The notes: a model not told the origin generated them from the letters alone. Positions 1 to 7,917 are shown, counted from the first letter of the stretch. The stretch: 64,000 nt of DNA from Clostridiaceae bacterium (GCA_904501705.1 CAJGCA010000001.1:1-64000), one strand, 5' to 3'. Numbers and translations: made by a program.

Positions 1-129
1 CGCGCCGAGCCCCTGTAACCCCGATCCAAATACCCTTCGCAGCGGGCTTCCGCTGCGAACAGCGGCCGTAAACACGGCAATTGACGTCAGCACCGCCACC
101 GCAATGAGCCCGATCTGCAACCACAACAT
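1..129 (-). CDS. BofA-like membrane protein, N-terminal part (cut by left window edge)
   Basis: Only the first 43 codons are inside the window. The peptide begins MLWLQIGLIAVAVLTSIAVF, a hydrophobic membrane segment, followed by a polar, Pro- and Gly-containing stretch (SGSPLRRVFGSGLQGLGA) resembling the start of the pro-sigmaK processing inhibitor BofA family. The start is supported by AGGGGGA about 9 bases upstream of the ATG. The gene lies 14 bases after yaaL, and the Bacillus order recR-yaaL-bofA supports the call. BofA is a small membrane protein that holds the SpoIVFB protease inactive in the mother-cell forespore membrane. With the C-terminal half missing, the call rests mainly on context; any small membrane protein is the alternative. 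Confidence 0.55.
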   Translation of the reverse strand, partial: MLWLQIGLIAVAVLTSIAVFTAAVRSGSPLRRVFGSGLQGLGA

Positions 130-143
130 CACAATCTATCCCC

Positions 144-395
144 CTACTCTCCCCATAAATGGCTTTTTTCCGCACAGGTTATTCCCTGTTCCCGTGCCGT
201 GCGCAGCAAATACCGATAACGAGCACGCAACGACTCCATTTCAAAGATGCAGCCTTCAATCAGATCCGGATCGCTTTCCATCGAGAATCGTGCCTCTGCC
301 AAATTCAGCTGCTGACAGACCTCACGAATAGCTTCAATCGTCGGATGGGGCGATTCGTCTGCGCGCAGCAGCACTTTTTTGAGTGTGTTTTCCAT
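144..395 (-). CDS. yaaL: YaaL family protein (DUF2508)
   Basis: An 83-residue soluble protein with the DUF2508 pattern: a mixed helical N-terminal half (about 10-38), then SDPDLIEGCIFEMESL and RARYRYLLRTARE near residues 41-70. The motif order DPDLI...E...RYRYLL is typical of YaaL, whose role is unknown. AAAGGGAG lies about 7 bases before the ATG. In Bacillus yaaL lies between recR and bofA, and here a BofA-like gene follows on the same strand, so the block is probably conserved. It sits downstream of the secG terminator, so it probably has its own promoter. Confidence 0.8.
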   Translation of the reverse strand: MENTLKKVLLRADESPHPTIEAIREVCQQLNLAEARFSMESDPDLIEGCIFEMESLRARYRYLLRTAREQGITCAEKSHLWGE

Positions 396-430
396 CGTCG
401 TCTCCCTTTCTGCTCTATTATTCTATGAAC

Positions 431-461
431 AGTATAGGGCGAATAGACGCGCCTTAATCAA
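431..461 (-). promoter_or_regulatory. Candidate sigmaA promoter for yaaL
   Basis: On the minus strand TTGATT (456-461) and TATACT (431-436) are separated by 19 bases, which is long for a sigmaA promoter. It lies after the secG terminator and 36 bases before the yaaL start, which is why it is listed despite the spacing. Confidence 0.35.
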
Positions 462-471
462 AATGCGCGAA

Positions 472-500
472 AAAACCACCTGCCGTATAGCAGGTGGTTT
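472..500 (-). terminator. Rho-independent terminator of secG
   Basis: Read on the minus strand, AAACCACCTGC pairs with GCAGGTGGTTT around a 6-base loop (TATACG), and the right arm continues into a run of T. It lies 14 bases after the secG stop codon. Confidence 0.85.
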
Positions 501-514
501 ACTCATTGAATTAA

Positions 515-883
515 TTATTTCGCAGCGGTCGTAGTCGTTGTTGCGGCAGTGGTGGTCGTCGTGGTAGACGCTGTCGTAGTCGTGGTGGTAGCAGCAGACG
601 AGGCGTTGCCTTCTTTGTAGCTCTTCAGTGCTTGCGGGTTGAGGAACTGCGTCACCAGCATACCGACAAACACGAGAACAAAGAACGCGATCGCGATAAT
701 CTTCGTCCACTTAGCCAGACGAGCATCCCACGTCTTCGCCATCGCCTTGTCCATAAAGGAATCGGCAGCACCCGAAATAACGCCGAGGTTAGCCTGGCGA
801 CCCTCCTGGAACAGCACAACAACAATGATCAGCAGCGAAAACACAATCAGAATCGCGCCGATAATATACTCATAAACAGACAT
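515..883 (-). CDS. secG: Preprotein translocase subunit SecG with a Thr/Ala-rich C-terminal tail
   Basis: A 122-residue SecG, the small subunit that assists SecYE in moving preproteins across the cytoplasmic membrane. Two membrane helices lie at about 5-26 and 60-82. The cytoplasmic loop contains LFQEGRQANLGVISGAADSF, matching the family's conserved loop. The start is set by GGAGGG six bases before the ATG at 883; an upstream in-frame ATG would add 12 residues but has no comparable ribosome site. Most SecG proteins end soon after the second helix (roughly 75-80 residues). Here about 35 extra residues follow, nearly all Thr and Ala in blocks of five to six Thr. The gene has its own promoter and terminator. 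Confidence 0.93.
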   Translation of the reverse strand: MSVYEYIIGAILIVFSLLIIVVVLFQEGRQANLGVISGAADSFMDKAMAKTWDARLAKWTKIIAIAFFVLVFVGMLVTQFLNPQALKSYKEGNASSAATTTTTTASTTTTTTAATTTTTAAK

Positions 884-925
884 ACATTTCCCTCCAGAAA
901 CATTTTGCTCATTAGACACCTAGGT

Positions 926-954
926 ATCTTACCATAGTTTTTATCGAAATGCAA
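926..954 (-). promoter_or_regulatory. SigmaA-type promoter of secG
   Basis: On the minus strand TTGCAT (949-954) and TAAGAT (926-931) are 17 bases apart, 43 bases upstream of the chosen secG start codon. Spacing is ideal and both hexamers are close to consensus. Confidence 0.6.
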
Positions 955-1042
955 GCAAAATCTTCAATTTTTTCGGAATATTCGGCTTTTCCCTGCGCAA
1001 ACTACGATCAGCAACGGTTATTGTTTCGAATGCGTTTGCCGT

Positions 1043-1089
1043 AACCGCTGCCGAGAACCGCTATCGGTGAAGTTTCATCGGCAGCGGTT
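1043..1089. terminator. Stem-loop downstream of the parC-like gene
   Basis: AACCGCTGCCGA (1043-1054) is exactly complementary to TCGGCAGCGGTT (1078-1089). A third, near-identical copy, AACCGCTATCGG, lies between them, so an alternative shorter hairpin can form. It starts 8 bases beyond the parC-like stop codon, so it probably ends that transcript, but on the minus strand no T-run follows; the T-rich side (TTTTCTT) is on the plus strand. Confidence 0.5.
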
Positions 1090-1096
1090 TTCTTAT

Positions 1097-3343
1097 TTAC
1101 AGGAGGGTCAGTTGCTCGCCGAAATCCTCCGCCTGCGGCATTGCTCCCGCAGCGGGAAGCGTCTTAGTGCGGTAGCGGTTTTCCTTCGTAAGCGAACCGA
1201 CAACGTACGGCTGTACCGACTGCAGATAATGTTTGCCCTTAAGCGTCATCACCAGTACACCGATGGTGTTGCGAGTGGACTTCGCCGCAATCGCGCCGGT
1301 ATGCACCAGCAGACGGCGGCCTGAAGTTGCGGTCAGCACAAACTCGGTGTCCTCGGGAATATAGAACATCGCCACCACAGGCGACTTGTCCGCATACGCG
1401 CCAATCAACTTGCGGCGATTGGTCTTAGTTGCATAGGCACTCATCTCCACCTTCGCCGCCTTACCGTTTTCAAAGAAGAACAACATATAGCCCGTATATT
1501 CGGTCAGGACAGCCATATAGCGCGTGCCCTCGCCCTCATCAAAACCGAGCTTTGCGGGGATATAGTCACCCATTACGCTGGTTTTGGTATCCTTAAAGTC
1601 GGCGACGCGGCTCTTGTAGACGTTGCAACGATCGCCAAAGAACAAGAGTTCCTTCGTGTTCGACGTCTCCACCGTCTGAGTGATCTCGTCCCCCTCTTTA
1701 AGCTTATGCTCGCCGCTCATGCGTAGCGACTGCGGGGTAATCTTCTTGAAATAGCCCTCACGGGTGAAGAACAGTGTGCAGGGATAGTCGGCAATCGCCT
1801 CCTCCACCTGCACCTCCTCGATGTCGGTCGCATAGATAAGCTGTGTACGGCGCGGCTGGCCGTATTTCTTCGCAACGGCGCCGAGCTCGTCAATGATGAT
1901 GCGGCGGATGCGAGCCTTGCTCTTGAGAGTCTCCTCAAGCTCCTCCACCATCTTCTCAAGATCGCTGGCATCCGCCAATCGCTTGACGATATACTCGCGA
2001 TTAAGGTGGCGCAGCTTAATTTCGGCGACATATTCCGCCTGTACCTTGTCGATGCCAAAGCCGATCATCAGATTCGGAACGACCTCGTCCTCCGCGTCGG
2101 TCTCGCGCACGATCTTGATCGCCTTATCAATGTCAAGTAGGATCTTCTCGAGCGCTTTAAGCAGATGCAGGCGCTCCTTCGCCTTAGATAGATCGTAATA
2201 GGTGCGGCGGCGCACACTCTCCATACGGAACGCGACCCACTCATCCAGCAGACCTGCGACGCCCATCACCTGCGGCACGCCGCCGATAAGGACGTTAAAG
2301 TTGCAGCCGAAGGAGTCCTCGAGCGGGGTCATCGCGTAGAGCTTGTTCATCAGCTTATCGGGATCGGTGCCACGCTTGAGGTCGATGGTGATCTTCAGGC
2401 CCTGCAGATCGGTCTCGTTGCGGATGTCGTTGATCTCGCGCACCTTACCCGCCTTCGCCAGCTCTGCGACCTTAGAGATGATCGCCTCGATCGAGGTGGA
2501 ATACGGAATCTCGGTAACGTCGATGCAGTTATTGGACTTATCGTAGGAATAGACCGCGCGCACCTTCACGCTGCCGCGACCCGTCTCGTAGATCTTCTGC
2601 AGCAGCTCGCGGTCATAGATCAGCTGACCGCCACCGGGGAAATCGGGGCCCTTAAGGGTGGACAGAATGTCGTGCTCGGGATCCTTCATCAGCGCGATGG
2701 TTGTCTCGCAGACCTCCTGCAGGTTAAACGAGCAGATGTTGCTCGCCATACCGACCGCGATACCGAGATTATTGTTAACCAGAATAGACGGGAACGTCAC
2801 CGGCAGCAAGGACGGCTCCTTCATCGTCGCGTCGTAGTTATCGACGAAATCGACCGTATCCTTGTCGATGTCGCGGAACAGCTCCTCCGCGATGGGTGCA
2901 AGCTTCGCCTCGGTGTAACGCGAGGCGGCGCACTCCATATCGGTGGAATACGCTTTACCGAAGTTACCCTTCGACTCGACGTAAGGGTGCAACAGCGCCT
3001 CGTTACCGCGAGACAGACGCACCATCGTGTCGTAGATCGCCGCGTCGCCGTGCGGGTTGAGCTTCATCGTCTGACCCGCAATATTCGCAGATTTGATCAG
3101 ATTACCCTTGAGCAAGCCCATCTTATACATCGTGTACAGCAGCTTACGATGCGAGGGCTTAAAGCCGTCGATCTCGGGGATCGCACGCGACATAATAACG
3201 CTCATTGCATAGGGCATATAATTCTCGCGTAGCGTATCGGTTATAATCTGATGCTCGACCTCACCAGCACCCGTGATGTGGGCGTTGGAGGGCAGACCCT
3301 TGACCTTCTTTTCCAGTTCTTTTTTGCTCTTTTTACCAGCCAT
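1097..3343 (-). CDS. Type IIA DNA topoisomerase subunit A (ParC/GyrA family, divergent)
   Basis: A 748-residue breakage-reunion subunit. With the B subunit encoded just upstream it makes a transient double-strand break and passes DNA through it. The winged-helix region shows LNPHGDAAIYDTMVR (about 95-109) and AASRYTEAKL (139-148); Tyr143 is the expected catalytic tyrosine. The position equivalent to E. coli GyrA Ser83 is alanine (Ala101). I see no QRRGGKG-type GyrA box in the C-terminal third, which favours a topoisomerase IV-like, non-supercoiling role. The start follows AAAGGAGGGGAAGACGA. A 15-base gap separates it from the B subunit, so they are surely co-transcribed. A conventional gyrAB probably exists elsewhere in the genome. 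Confidence 0.88.
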   Translation of the reverse strand: MAGKKSKKELEKKVKGLPSNAHITGAGEVEHQIITDTLRENYMPYAMSVIMSRAIPEIDGFKPSHRKLLYTMYKMGLLKGNLIKSANIAGQTMKLNPHGDAAIYDTMVRLSRGNEALLHPYVESKGNFGKAYSTDMECAASRYTEAKLAPIAEELFRDIDKDTVDFVDNYDATMKEPSLLPVTFPSILVNNNLGIAVGMASNICSFNLQEVCETTIALMKDPEHDILSTLKGPDFPGGGQLIYDRELLQKIYETGRGSVKVRAVYSYDKSNNCIDVTEIPYSTSIEAIISKVAELAKAGKVREINDIRNETDLQGLKITIDLKRGTDPDKLMNKLYAMTPLEDSFGCNFNVLIGGVPQVMGVAGLLDEWVAFRMESVRRRTYYDLSKAKERLHLLKALEKILLDIDKAIKIVRETDAEDEVVPNLMIGFGIDKVQAEYVAEIKLRHLNREYIVKRLADASDLEKMVEELEETLKSKARIRRIIIDELGAVAKKYGQPRRTQLIYATDIEEVQVEEAIADYPCTLFFTREGYFKKITPQSLRMSGEHKLKEGDEITQTVETSNTKELLFFGDRCNVYKSRVADFKDTKTSVMGDYIPAKLGFDEGEGTRYMAVLTEYTGYMLFFFENGKAAKVEMSAYATKTNRRKLIGAYADKSPVVAMFYIPEDTEFVLTATSGRRLLVHTGAIAAKSTRNTIGVLVMTLKGKHYLQSVQPYVVGSLTKENRYRTKTLPAAGAMPQAEDFGEQLTLL

Positions 3344-3358
3344 TCGTCTTCCCCTCCT

Positions 3359-5326
3359 TTACTCCAGATCCAGCATATCGAGATATTCCGCGCCGTGCTC
3401 GGCGATGATGCGCTTACGCCCGTCGAGGTCGTCGCCGAGCAGCACATCGAACACCTGTGCCGTCTCCTCAACGTCGGTCGGTGTGACCTTCACAAGGCGG
3501 CGGGTGGCGGGATTCATCGTTGTCAGCGACATCATCTCGGGCTCGTTTTCACCAAGTCCCTTGGAACGCTGGATGGTAAATTTCTGCCCGTCGATGCCCT
3601 CGAGGATCGCCGCCTTTTCGCGGTCATTATAAGCAAAATAGGTATCGGTCTTGGTGCTGATCTCATACAGCGGCGTTTCCGCGATGTATACGTACCCCTT
3701 CTCAATGAGCGTGGGGGTCAGGCGATACAGCATCGCGAGCACCAGCGTGCGGATCTGGAAGCCGTCGACGTCCGCATCGGTGCAAATGATAATTTTACTG
3801 AAACGTAACAGCGACAAATCAAAGGTTGCAAGATTCTTGTTGGATTTTGAGCGCACCTCAACACCGCAACCCATAATCTTGAGCAGGTTAACAATGATCT
3901 CGCTCTTAAAGATCTTATCAAACTCCGCCTTCAGGCAATTGAGGATCTTACCGCGGATCGGGATGATCGCCTGAAACTCAGAATCGCGCGCCTGAACGCA
4001 CGCGCCCATTGCCGATTTACCCTCCACGATGAAGAGCTCGCGCTCGTTCACATCACGGCTGCGGCAATCCACAAAGCCGGGTACGCGTGACGCAAGATCG
4101 TTGCTCGACTGCAGCGTCTTTTTGAGGTTGAGACGGGTGGTCTCCGCCTTTTCACGGCTACGCTTATTGACCAGCACCTGATCGCACAGGCGGTCGGCAT
4201 CCATCTTATTCTCGATGAAATACACTTCCAGACTGTGGCGTAGAAACTCGGTCATCGCCTCTTGGATGAACTTGTTGTTGATCGCCTTTTTTGTCTGGTT
4301 CTCGTACGAGGTCTGCGTCGAGAACGAGGACGATACCAGCACCAAACAGTCCTGAATGTCCTGGAAGGTGATCTTCGACTCATTCTTGAGGTATTTGCCG
4401 TTCTGCTTGAGATAGGCGTCCACCTGCGAAACGAAAGCGCTCTTGACCGCCTTATCGGGTGAGCCGCCGTGCTCCAACCAGCTGGAGTTGTGGTAGTATT
4501 CTAACAGATTGACCTTGTTGGACACGCACATCGCGACATTGAGCTTGACTTTATACTCGGGCTTGTCCGCACGGTCGCGGCCGACACGCTCCGCCGTCCA
4601 CGTCTGCACGCCCGTCATCGTCTCCTCGCCCGCGATCTCCTTGACATAATCAGCGATTCCGTTCTCGTACTGATAGTCCTTCACATCAAAGCTGCCGCCG
4701 TGCTGATTGCGGAAATGGAACAGCAGGCCGGGGTTGACGATCGCCTGACGGCGCAGAATATCGTCAAAATACTCGACCGGTGCATCAATGTCAGTGAACA
4801 CCTGAATGTCGGGCTTAAAGCGAATACGTGTACCGGTGTCTTTCTTAGTATACGGTTCTTTTTTTAGCCCGCCGACATTCTCGCCGTGCACAAAGTGCAG
4901 AGTGTACACGAAGCCGTCGCGCTTGACCTCGACATCCATATATTCGGACGCATACTGCGTTGCGCAGGCGCCTAAGCCGTTGAGGCCAAGGGTGTAATCC
5001 TCAGTGTCGTATTTACCGCCCGCATACAGCTCGCAGAAGATCAGCTCCCAGTTAAAGCGCTGTTCCTTCTGGTTGAAGTCAACCGGCACACCGCGCCCGA
5101 AGTCCTGCACCTCGATGGAGTGGTCGGCGTAACGTGTGATGACGATCTTGTTACCGTAGCCTGCACGCGCCTCGTCCACGGAATTGGAGAGGATCTCGAA
5201 TATGGCGTGTTCACAGCCCTCCAGTCCATCCGAGCCGAACATAACGCCTGGACGCTTACGCACGCGGTCAGCGCCCTTCAGAGCGGTGATACTCTCGTTG
5301 GTATAGGCCGTCTTTTTCGTTGCCAT
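3359..5326 (-). CDS. Type IIA DNA topoisomerase subunit B (ParE/GyrB family, divergent)
   Basis: A 655-residue ATPase subunit partnering the adjacent ParC-like protein. The GHKL ATPase domain has RVRKRPGVMFGS (21-32), Asn48 in LSNSVDEA, and the glycine-rich GLNGLGA (114-120). QTK (344-346) is the transducer lysine motif. The TOPRIM domain has Glu435 in VEGKSA, where most relatives have EGDSA, and the acidic DADVD (517-521). ATP-binding and metal residues are kept, so it should be active, but it is clearly diverged from standard GyrB. An ATG four codons upstream is almost on top of the AAAGGA ribosome site; MATKK, 11 bases from it, is the better start. It has its own promoter. Confidence 0.88.
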   Translation of the reverse strand: MATKKTAYTNESITALKGADRVRKRPGVMFGSDGLEGCEHAIFEILSNSVDEARAGYGNKIVITRYADHSIEVQDFGRGVPVDFNQKEQRFNWELIFCELYAGGKYDTEDYTLGLNGLGACATQYASEYMDVEVKRDGFVYTLHFVHGENVGGLKKEPYTKKDTGTRIRFKPDIQVFTDIDAPVEYFDDILRRQAIVNPGLLFHFRNQHGGSFDVKDYQYENGIADYVKEIAGEETMTGVQTWTAERVGRDRADKPEYKVKLNVAMCVSNKVNLLEYYHNSSWLEHGGSPDKAVKSAFVSQVDAYLKQNGKYLKNESKITFQDIQDCLVLVSSSFSTQTSYENQTKKAINNKFIQEAMTEFLRHSLEVYFIENKMDADRLCDQVLVNKRSREKAETTRLNLKKTLQSSNDLASRVPGFVDCRSRDVNERELFIVEGKSAMGACVQARDSEFQAIIPIRGKILNCLKAEFDKIFKSEIIVNLLKIMGCGVEVRSKSNKNLATFDLSLLRFSKIIICTDADVDGFQIRTLVLAMLYRLTPTLIEKGYVYIAETPLYEISTKTDTYFAYNDREKAAILEGIDGQKFTIQRSKGLGENEPEMMSLTTMNPATRRLVKVTPTDVEETAQVFDVLLGDDLDGRKRIIAEHGAEYLDMLDLE

Positions 5327-5368
5327 GTAAAGCATCATCCTTTACTAGATACAGTATTACAATTTATT

Positions 5369-5398
5369 ATTTTAACCCACATCTTGGGGTTTTGTCAA
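5369..5398 (-). promoter_or_regulatory. SigmaA-type promoter of the topoisomerase pair
   Basis: On the minus strand TTGACA (5393-5398) and TAAAAT (5369-5374) are 18 bases apart, 43 bases upstream of the ParE-like start codon. Confidence 0.6.
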
Positions 5399-5463
5399 GA
5401 TGATTCCGTGTATTTGTGCGGATGGTTATCTTATCACGGATTTTAAGAAAATATGTAAATAAG

Positions 5464-5492
5464 TTGACAGTAACACGAAAACGCGCTATGAT
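5464..5492 (+). promoter_or_regulatory. SigmaA-type promoter of the CNNM/CBS gene
   Basis: Perfect TTGACA (5464-5469), 17-base spacer, TATGAT (5487-5492), 37 bases before the start codon. It is divergent from the topoisomerase promoter about 65 bases away. Confidence 0.8.
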
Positions 5493-5528
5493 ATAAATGT
5501 ATTTTTATAGAAAGGGGTAACTTATACC

Positions 5529-6890
5529 ATGCCTGACCCTGACCCTGCGTGTAATCCATTTATATTTATTCTTGCTGCATTGTTATTTCTGGTGTTCAAT
5601 ATCATCCTCGCTCTCGGAGATGAAGCCTTTCAAGCGCTCGCTGACAACCGCATCCGCGAGCTTGAGGACGATGGTGACCGTAAGATTGGACGCGTTCGTC
5701 GCCTACTCGAAAACGAGCGCCACTTCCACGACCGTGTACGGTTAGGTGTGCGGCTGGGCGGCCTATTTGCCACAGCCGCTGTGCTGTACGGCTTTACCAA
5801 ATCTTTGAGCAGACAGCTTGCCGGTTGGCTGCTTTCCTCTGTGGATACCTCGCTGACAGACGTGCTGTCAATACTGTTGTTGGTACTGCTCTCGACCTTC
5901 TGCTTGACGGTATTCGGCAGTCAGCTCCCCCGACGCATTGCGCTCAAAAACCCCGAATCGACAACAAAGTTCACTTTAGGATTATTCATACCGCTGTATG
6001 CTCTGTATGCACCTTTTGATTGGCTGTGTCGCATCGCGGCTTATCCCTTGCTTCTCTTAAGTGGCATCAACCCGAAGGATAACCCAGACAAGGTCACGGA
6101 AGACGATATTATCGAGCTGATGGACGCCGTCGAAGAAAGCGGCGCAATCGAAGAAGCACAAGCGGATATGGTGAACAACATCCTGGAGTTTGACGACATT
6201 ACCGCGACGGAAATTATGACGCCTCGCATTGATGTCTCGGCCGTCGAGATCGATACCCCGATCGAGGAAGCTCTGCGCGTCGGCATTGACGACGGCTATT
6301 CCCGCATACCCGTGTTTGAAGAGGATATTGACCACATTATCGGTGTGCTGTACATTAAGGATCTTCTCCCCTATGTCGGTCGGCCGATACCCGAAGGCGT
6401 GACCATCCGCCATCTACTGCGCGACACGCACTTCGTGCCGGATAGCAAAAAATGCGACGATCTGTTTGAGGAAATGACCGAAAGGCATCTGCAGATGTCG
6501 ATCGTCGTGGACGAATACGGCGGTGTCGCCGGCATTGTTACGATCGAGGATCTGTTGGAATCCATTGTTGGCAGTATTCAGGATGAATTTGACGACGAAG
6601 AGGAAGAGGTCACGCAGCTGGATGCACACTCCTTCGAGATCGATGGCTCGCTGAGCATCGGCGAGCTAGAAGAACTTCTGGATATGGAGATCTCGAATCG
6701 CGATTACGATACCGTTGCCGGTTTTGTCATGGATCAGCTTGGCTACATCCCGAACGAAGAAGATCAGGCAATCGTTCATTATAAAAACATTGACTTCACT
6801 GTTCAGAAAATGGATGACCGCCGCATCGAGCAGATACTTGTACACATCAATCCCGAAGCCGAAAGCACAGACGAAAGCAAGTTAGACTGA
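5529..6890 (+). CDS. Hemolysin-C/CorC-type membrane protein (CNNM + CBS pair + CorC_HlyC domain)
   Basis: A 453-residue integral membrane protein. The N-terminal CNNM (DUF21) region spans about 1-190 with hydrophobic segments near 10-30, 75-95, 112-132 and 145-170. A CBS pair follows at about 205-335, beginning with the family signature TATEIMTPRIDVSAVE. A CorC_HlyC domain at about 345-435 contains SIGELEELLDMEISNRDYDT. The family is tied to magnesium, cobalt or sodium-coupled ion efflux; the substrate cannot be read here. AAAGGGG lies about 11 bases before the ATG. It is followed by its own terminator and so looks monocistronic. Confidence 0.88.
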   Translation: MPDPDPACNPFIFILAALLFLVFNIILALGDEAFQALADNRIRELEDDGDRKIGRVRRLLENERHFHDRVRLGVRLGGLFATAAVLYGFTKSLSRQLAGWLLSSVDTSLTDVLSILLLVLLSTFCLTVFGSQLPRRIALKNPESTTKFTLGLFIPLYALYAPFDWLCRIAAYPLLLLSGINPKDNPDKVTEDDIIELMDAVEESGAIEEAQADMVNNILEFDDITATEIMTPRIDVSAVEIDTPIEEALRVGIDDGYSRIPVFEEDIDHIIGVLYIKDLLPYVGRPIPEGVTIRHLLRDTHFVPDSKKCDDLFEEMTERHLQMSIVVDEYGGVAGIVTIEDLLESIVGSIQDEFDDEEEEVTQLDAHSFEIDGSLSIGELEELLDMEISNRDYDTVAGFVMDQLGYIPNEEDQAIVHYKNIDFTVQKMDDRRIEQILVHINPEAESTDESKLD

Positions 6891-6892
6891 TA

Positions 6893-6922
6893 AAACGCCG
6901 CCGAATATACGGCGGCGTTTTT
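6893..6922 (+). terminator. Rho-independent terminator between the CNNM gene and queH
   Basis: AACGCCGCCG pairs with CGGCGGCGTT around the loop AATATA, followed by a T-run. It sits in the 51-base gap just before the queH ribosome site, so queH either depends on read-through or on a start within this gap. Confidence 0.88.
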
Positions 6923-6941
6923 AAAGGAAAGGAGCATTGTT

Positions 6942-7589
6942 ATGGCGGAGAATTATCAGCGGATACTGGATAAAGAGCTGCAGCGCATCGCTGACAGCAA
7001 TCGCGTACCGACACTGCTGTTACACAGCTGCTGCGCGCCCTGTTCAAGCTACGTGTTGGAATATCTGAGTCGCTATTTCGCCATAACGGTGCTGTATTAT
7101 AATCCGAACATTTCTCCATCAGAGGAGTTTAACCGTCGCGCTGAGGAACAGCAGAGATTGATCAACGAAATGCCGCATCATCATCCCATTTCGCTGATCG
7201 TCGGCGATTACACGCCCAAACTCTTTACCGAGATCGCCAAGGGACACGAGAATGACCCCGAGGGTGGCGAACGGTGTTTTGCCTGCTACCGTCTGCGGCT
7301 GGAGGAAGCCGCCCGCGCGGCAAAGGATGGTGGATTTGACTATTTCACCACCACCCTATCCATCAGTCCACTGAAAAACGCTGCCAAGCTCAACGAGATC
7401 GGAAAAGACCTCTCTGTGAAATACGGTGTTTCGTATTTATTTTCCGACTTCAAAAAACGAGAGGGATATAAACGCTCATGTCAGCTATCTGTCGATTACG
7501 AACTGTATCGACAAGACTATTGCGGTTGCATCTATTCAAAGCGCGACGCCGCTCTGCGAAATACTAAAAAAACGAATAACCACGCTTGA
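6942..7589 (+). CDS. queH: Epoxyqueuosine reductase QueH
   Basis: A 215-residue member of the QueH (DUF208) family, which performs the last step of queuosine synthesis by reducing epoxyqueuosine to queuosine in tRNA, replacing the unrelated QueG. The conserved cysteines are present: HSCCAPC (Cys30, Cys31, Cys34), RCFACYR (Cys112, Cys115) and the C-terminal YCGC (Cys194, Cys196); the family uses such residues to bind an iron-sulfur cluster and metal. GDYTP and TTLSISPLKN are further signatures. AAAGGAAAGGAG lies just upstream of the ATG. No other queuosine gene is in the window. Confidence 0.93.
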   Translation: MAENYQRILDKELQRIADSNRVPTLLLHSCCAPCSSYVLEYLSRYFAITVLYYNPNISPSEEFNRRAEEQQRLINEMPHHHPISLIVGDYTPKLFTEIAKGHENDPEGGERCFACYRLRLEEAARAAKDGGFDYFTTTLSISPLKNAAKLNEIGKDLSVKYGVSYLFSDFKKREGYKRSCQLSVDYELYRQDYCGCIYSKRDAALRNTKKTNNHA

Positions 7590-7614
7590 TTTTTTTCAGT
7601 AGATATGATACACT
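7586..7614 (+). promoter_or_regulatory. Candidate promoter of tRNA-Leu(UAG)
   Basis: TTGATT (7586-7591) overlaps the queH stop codon; TACACT (7609-7614) follows after 17 bases, placing the transcript start about 10 bases before the tRNA. A TATGAT nearby has poor spacing. Confidence 0.4.
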
Positions 7615-7631
7615 TATGCGGTCAGATAGTT

Positions 7632-7714
7632 GCAGGCGTGGTGGAATGGCAGACACGTTGGTCTTAGGAGCCAATGCTTCACGCGTGCGGGTTCAAGTCC
7701 CGCCGCCTGCACCA
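7632..7714 (+). tRNA. tRNA-Leu (anticodon UAG)
   Basis: An 83-base class II tRNA. The acceptor GCAGGCG (7632-7638) pairs with CGCCTGC (7704-7710), followed by discriminator A and an encoded CCA. The anticodon loop CTTAGGA, closed by TTGGT/GCCAA, gives anticodon UAG for CUN leucine codons. A long variable arm (TGCTTCACGCGTGC) and T-arm GTTCAAGTC are present. Confidence 0.95.
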
Positions 7715-7753
7715 ATGCAACAGGGCACCCATCGGGTGCCCTGTTGCATTGGT
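7711..7753 (+). repeat. Perfect 20-bp palindrome starting in the tRNA CCA end
   Basis: Twenty bases from 7711 (ACCAATGCAACAGGGCACCC) are exactly complementary to the twenty ending at 7753, around the 3-base loop ATC. The left arm begins with the discriminator base and CCA of tRNA-Leu. It probably acts as a terminator or processing hairpin, but no T-run follows it. Confidence 0.8.
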
Positions 7754-7866
7754 AGAGTCGGTGCTTTGAGGTTCTTGTTTCGCCATATTTTTCCCAACGA
7801 AAAATATCATCGTTTTCTGCCGAAGCACTCACCCATCATTTTGCGCACAAACCACTCTCGGCGAAA

Positions 7867-7887
7867 ACGGGGATTCAAAGTCCCGCC
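7867..7887 (+). other. tRNA T-arm-like fragment (possible tRNA relic)
   Basis: The stretch ACGGGGATTCAAAGTCCCGCC resembles the T-arm of the nearby tRNA-Leu (GCGGGTTCAAGTCCCGCC), sharing TTCAA and GTCCCGCC, but with two extra bases and no acceptor stem or CCA. It lies in the 164-base gap between the palindrome and a lipoprotein gene; I see no other gene there. Confidence 0.35.
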
Positions 7888-7917
7888 AACTTATTCTATG
7901 TAGAGGAGTTGTTTTTA

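Noticed and set aside
7586..7903. A plus-strand open frame running through tRNA-Leu(UAG) and its palindrome
   Set aside because: It is read across a tRNA and non-coding DNA; the amino-acid sequence has no features of a protein.
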